A DNA stretch of 23,620 nt from JBNJEM01 sp051745935. GTDB lineage: Bacteria; Planctomycetota; Planctomycetia; Pirellulales; Pirellulaceae. Location of the stretch: assembly GCA_051745935.1 (NCBI GenBank), contig JBNJEM010000042.1, forward strand, positions 1 to 23,620, in the 5' to 3' direction. Made by a program: the position numbers and the translations under genes. Below, piece by piece: positions 22,954 through 23,620 of the stretch (within the stretch, counting starts at the first letter, position 1; the number at the start of each line of letters is the position of its first letter). The notes beneath the pieces were generated by a model. It saw only the letters and a program-made list of their open reading frames with translations. It was not told the DNA's origin and searched no databases.

Positions 22954-23620
22954 TCATCGGCACCATTTCGGACCCGGGCGGCGGCGGTGATTCACCACCG
23001 CGCCCAACAGGTTCACGCCGGCTTGTCGCATCCGGTCCCGCACGCGTGTCCCCATGGTCCAATCCACTCTCTCGGCTTCCACAACCAGCACGATTCCGTC
23101 TAACGTCTGTAACAGCGGCCACGTCACGTTGGAGGTTCCGATCGGCGGAAGATCAACCAGCAGCAGGGAGTATTCCTCTTCCAGCTTGGAGAACACGTCG
23201 TGAAGCCGCCGACCCGCCCCGTAAATCGACGCGGGGTCGCGGTCAACGCGACCCGCGCTCATCACATCGAGATTCTGGTACACAGAGGAAACTGCCTCTC
23301 GTAACTCACACTCTTCCAGCAATACGTCCGTGAATCCGGGGGCGCGGTCGATGTTGACCAACCGGTCGAGCGACGGGGCATGCAGATTGGCATCCACGAC
23401 CAAAACACGCCCCTGGTCACATGACGCGGCCGCAACGGCCGTCTGCACGACACATCGAGTGACGCCTTCGTGCCGCAGACAGCTGGTGAAGCCGACGCTG
23501 ACGATGCTCTCCCCTTGGTTTCCCGTCGGCGGCCACGGAAGGCCGCGCAGCAGGGAATGAAAGTGCTCCTCAGTTGGTAGGTCAGCCCGTGGCAGCGTCA
23601 CCGCTTCGACGTTTAAACGC
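22954..23620 (-). CDS. CpsD/CapB-like ATPase with degenerate Walker A, 5' end outside the window
   Basis: At least 221 residues of a BY-kinase/ParA-like P-loop protein (CpsD/CapB/Wzc C-domain type), which usually controls chain length with a membrane partner. VLVVDANLHAPSLDRL (67-82, counted from the GTG at 23601) matches the Walker A' region and EYSLLLVDLPPIG (143-155) matches Walker B. PGFTDVLLEECELREAV and LDVMSAGR also fit the family. The Walker A site should read GEGKST; here it reads EGVTR (45-49), so the phosphate-binding Lys is missing. There is no C-terminal tyrosine cluster; the protein ends RRRPGPKWCR. The frame is open through 23620, reading RLNVEAV before the GTG, so the true start is probably beyond the edge. 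It is first in the visible minus-strand series. Confidence 0.85.
   Translation of the reverse strand, partial: RLNVEAVTLPRADLPTEEHFHSLLRGLPWPPTGNQGESIVSVGFTSCLRHEGVTRCVVQTAVAAASCDQGRVLVVDANLHAPSLDRLVNIDRAPGFTDVLLEECELREAVSSVYQNLDVMSAGRVDRDPASIYGAGRRLHDVFSKLEEEYSLLLVDLPPIGTSNVTWPLLQTLDGIVLVVEAERVDWTMGTRVRDRMRQAGVNLLGAVVNHRRRPGPKWCR

Noticed and set aside
1..23620. CRISPR array, tRNA, rRNA or intact insertion sequence
   Set aside because: The repeats are few, far apart and not regularly spaced. I saw no tRNA-like arm sets and no transposase, integrase or Cas motif in any frame.

Overview
The window is most of a cell-surface polysaccharide (exopolysaccharide, capsule or O-antigen-like) biosynthesis locus. 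It comes from a mid-to-high-GC Gram-negative bacterium. The gene families, the loosely spaced genes with weak Shine-Dalgarno sites, and the dispersed intergenic repeats suggest a planctomycete (Planctomycetota). That assignment is an inference from gene style, not from a marker gene.

Layout. Positions 1-1017 are a degraded border: the start of an unknown minus-strand gene cut by the window edge, one copy of a hairpin repeat, and the C-terminal third of a carbon-nitrogen hydrolase with no front half. Positions 1620-3949 hold two plus-strand genes, a three-domain sugar C-methyltransferase-like protein followed by a CelD/GNAT-type acyltransferase. Everything from 4254 to the right edge is on the minus strand. 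In transcription order it reads: CpsD-like ATPase (runs off the right edge), initiating sugar-phosphate transferase, Wzx-type flippase, CapK/PaaK-like adenylate-forming protein, Wzy/ligase-type membrane protein, GT4 glycosyltransferase, WecG/TagA glycosyltransferase, uncharacterised membrane protein, GT2 glycosyltransferase, CDP-glucose 4,6-dehydratase (rfbG), class III PLP aminotransferase, C-methyltransferase, glucose-1-phosphate cytidylyltransferase (rfbF), and a second C-methyltransferase-like protein.

How it fits together. RfbF and RfbG should make CDP-4-keto-6-deoxyglucose. The canonical C-methyltransferase (7134-8456) would branch a keto-deoxy sugar and the aminotransferase could add an amine. 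The initiating transferase starts the lipid-linked unit, the GT2/GT4/WecG enzymes extend it, Wzx flips it and the Wzy-like protein polymerises or ligates it. The CpsD-like ATPase and the acyltransferase are the likely control and decoration functions. No RfbH-type 3-dehydratase, sugar epimerase or 4-ketoreductase is in the window, so the final sugar cannot be read from it.

Non-coding content is unusually rich. There are three copies of a 33-bp hairpin repeat, four copies of a second repeat with the core CGTTCACGG, and a 145-bp segment bounded by perfect 15-bp inverted repeats. A duplicated start region ahead of rfbF creates a six-codon leader whose stop overlaps the rfbF start. No tRNA, rRNA, CRISPR array or intact transposase was seen.
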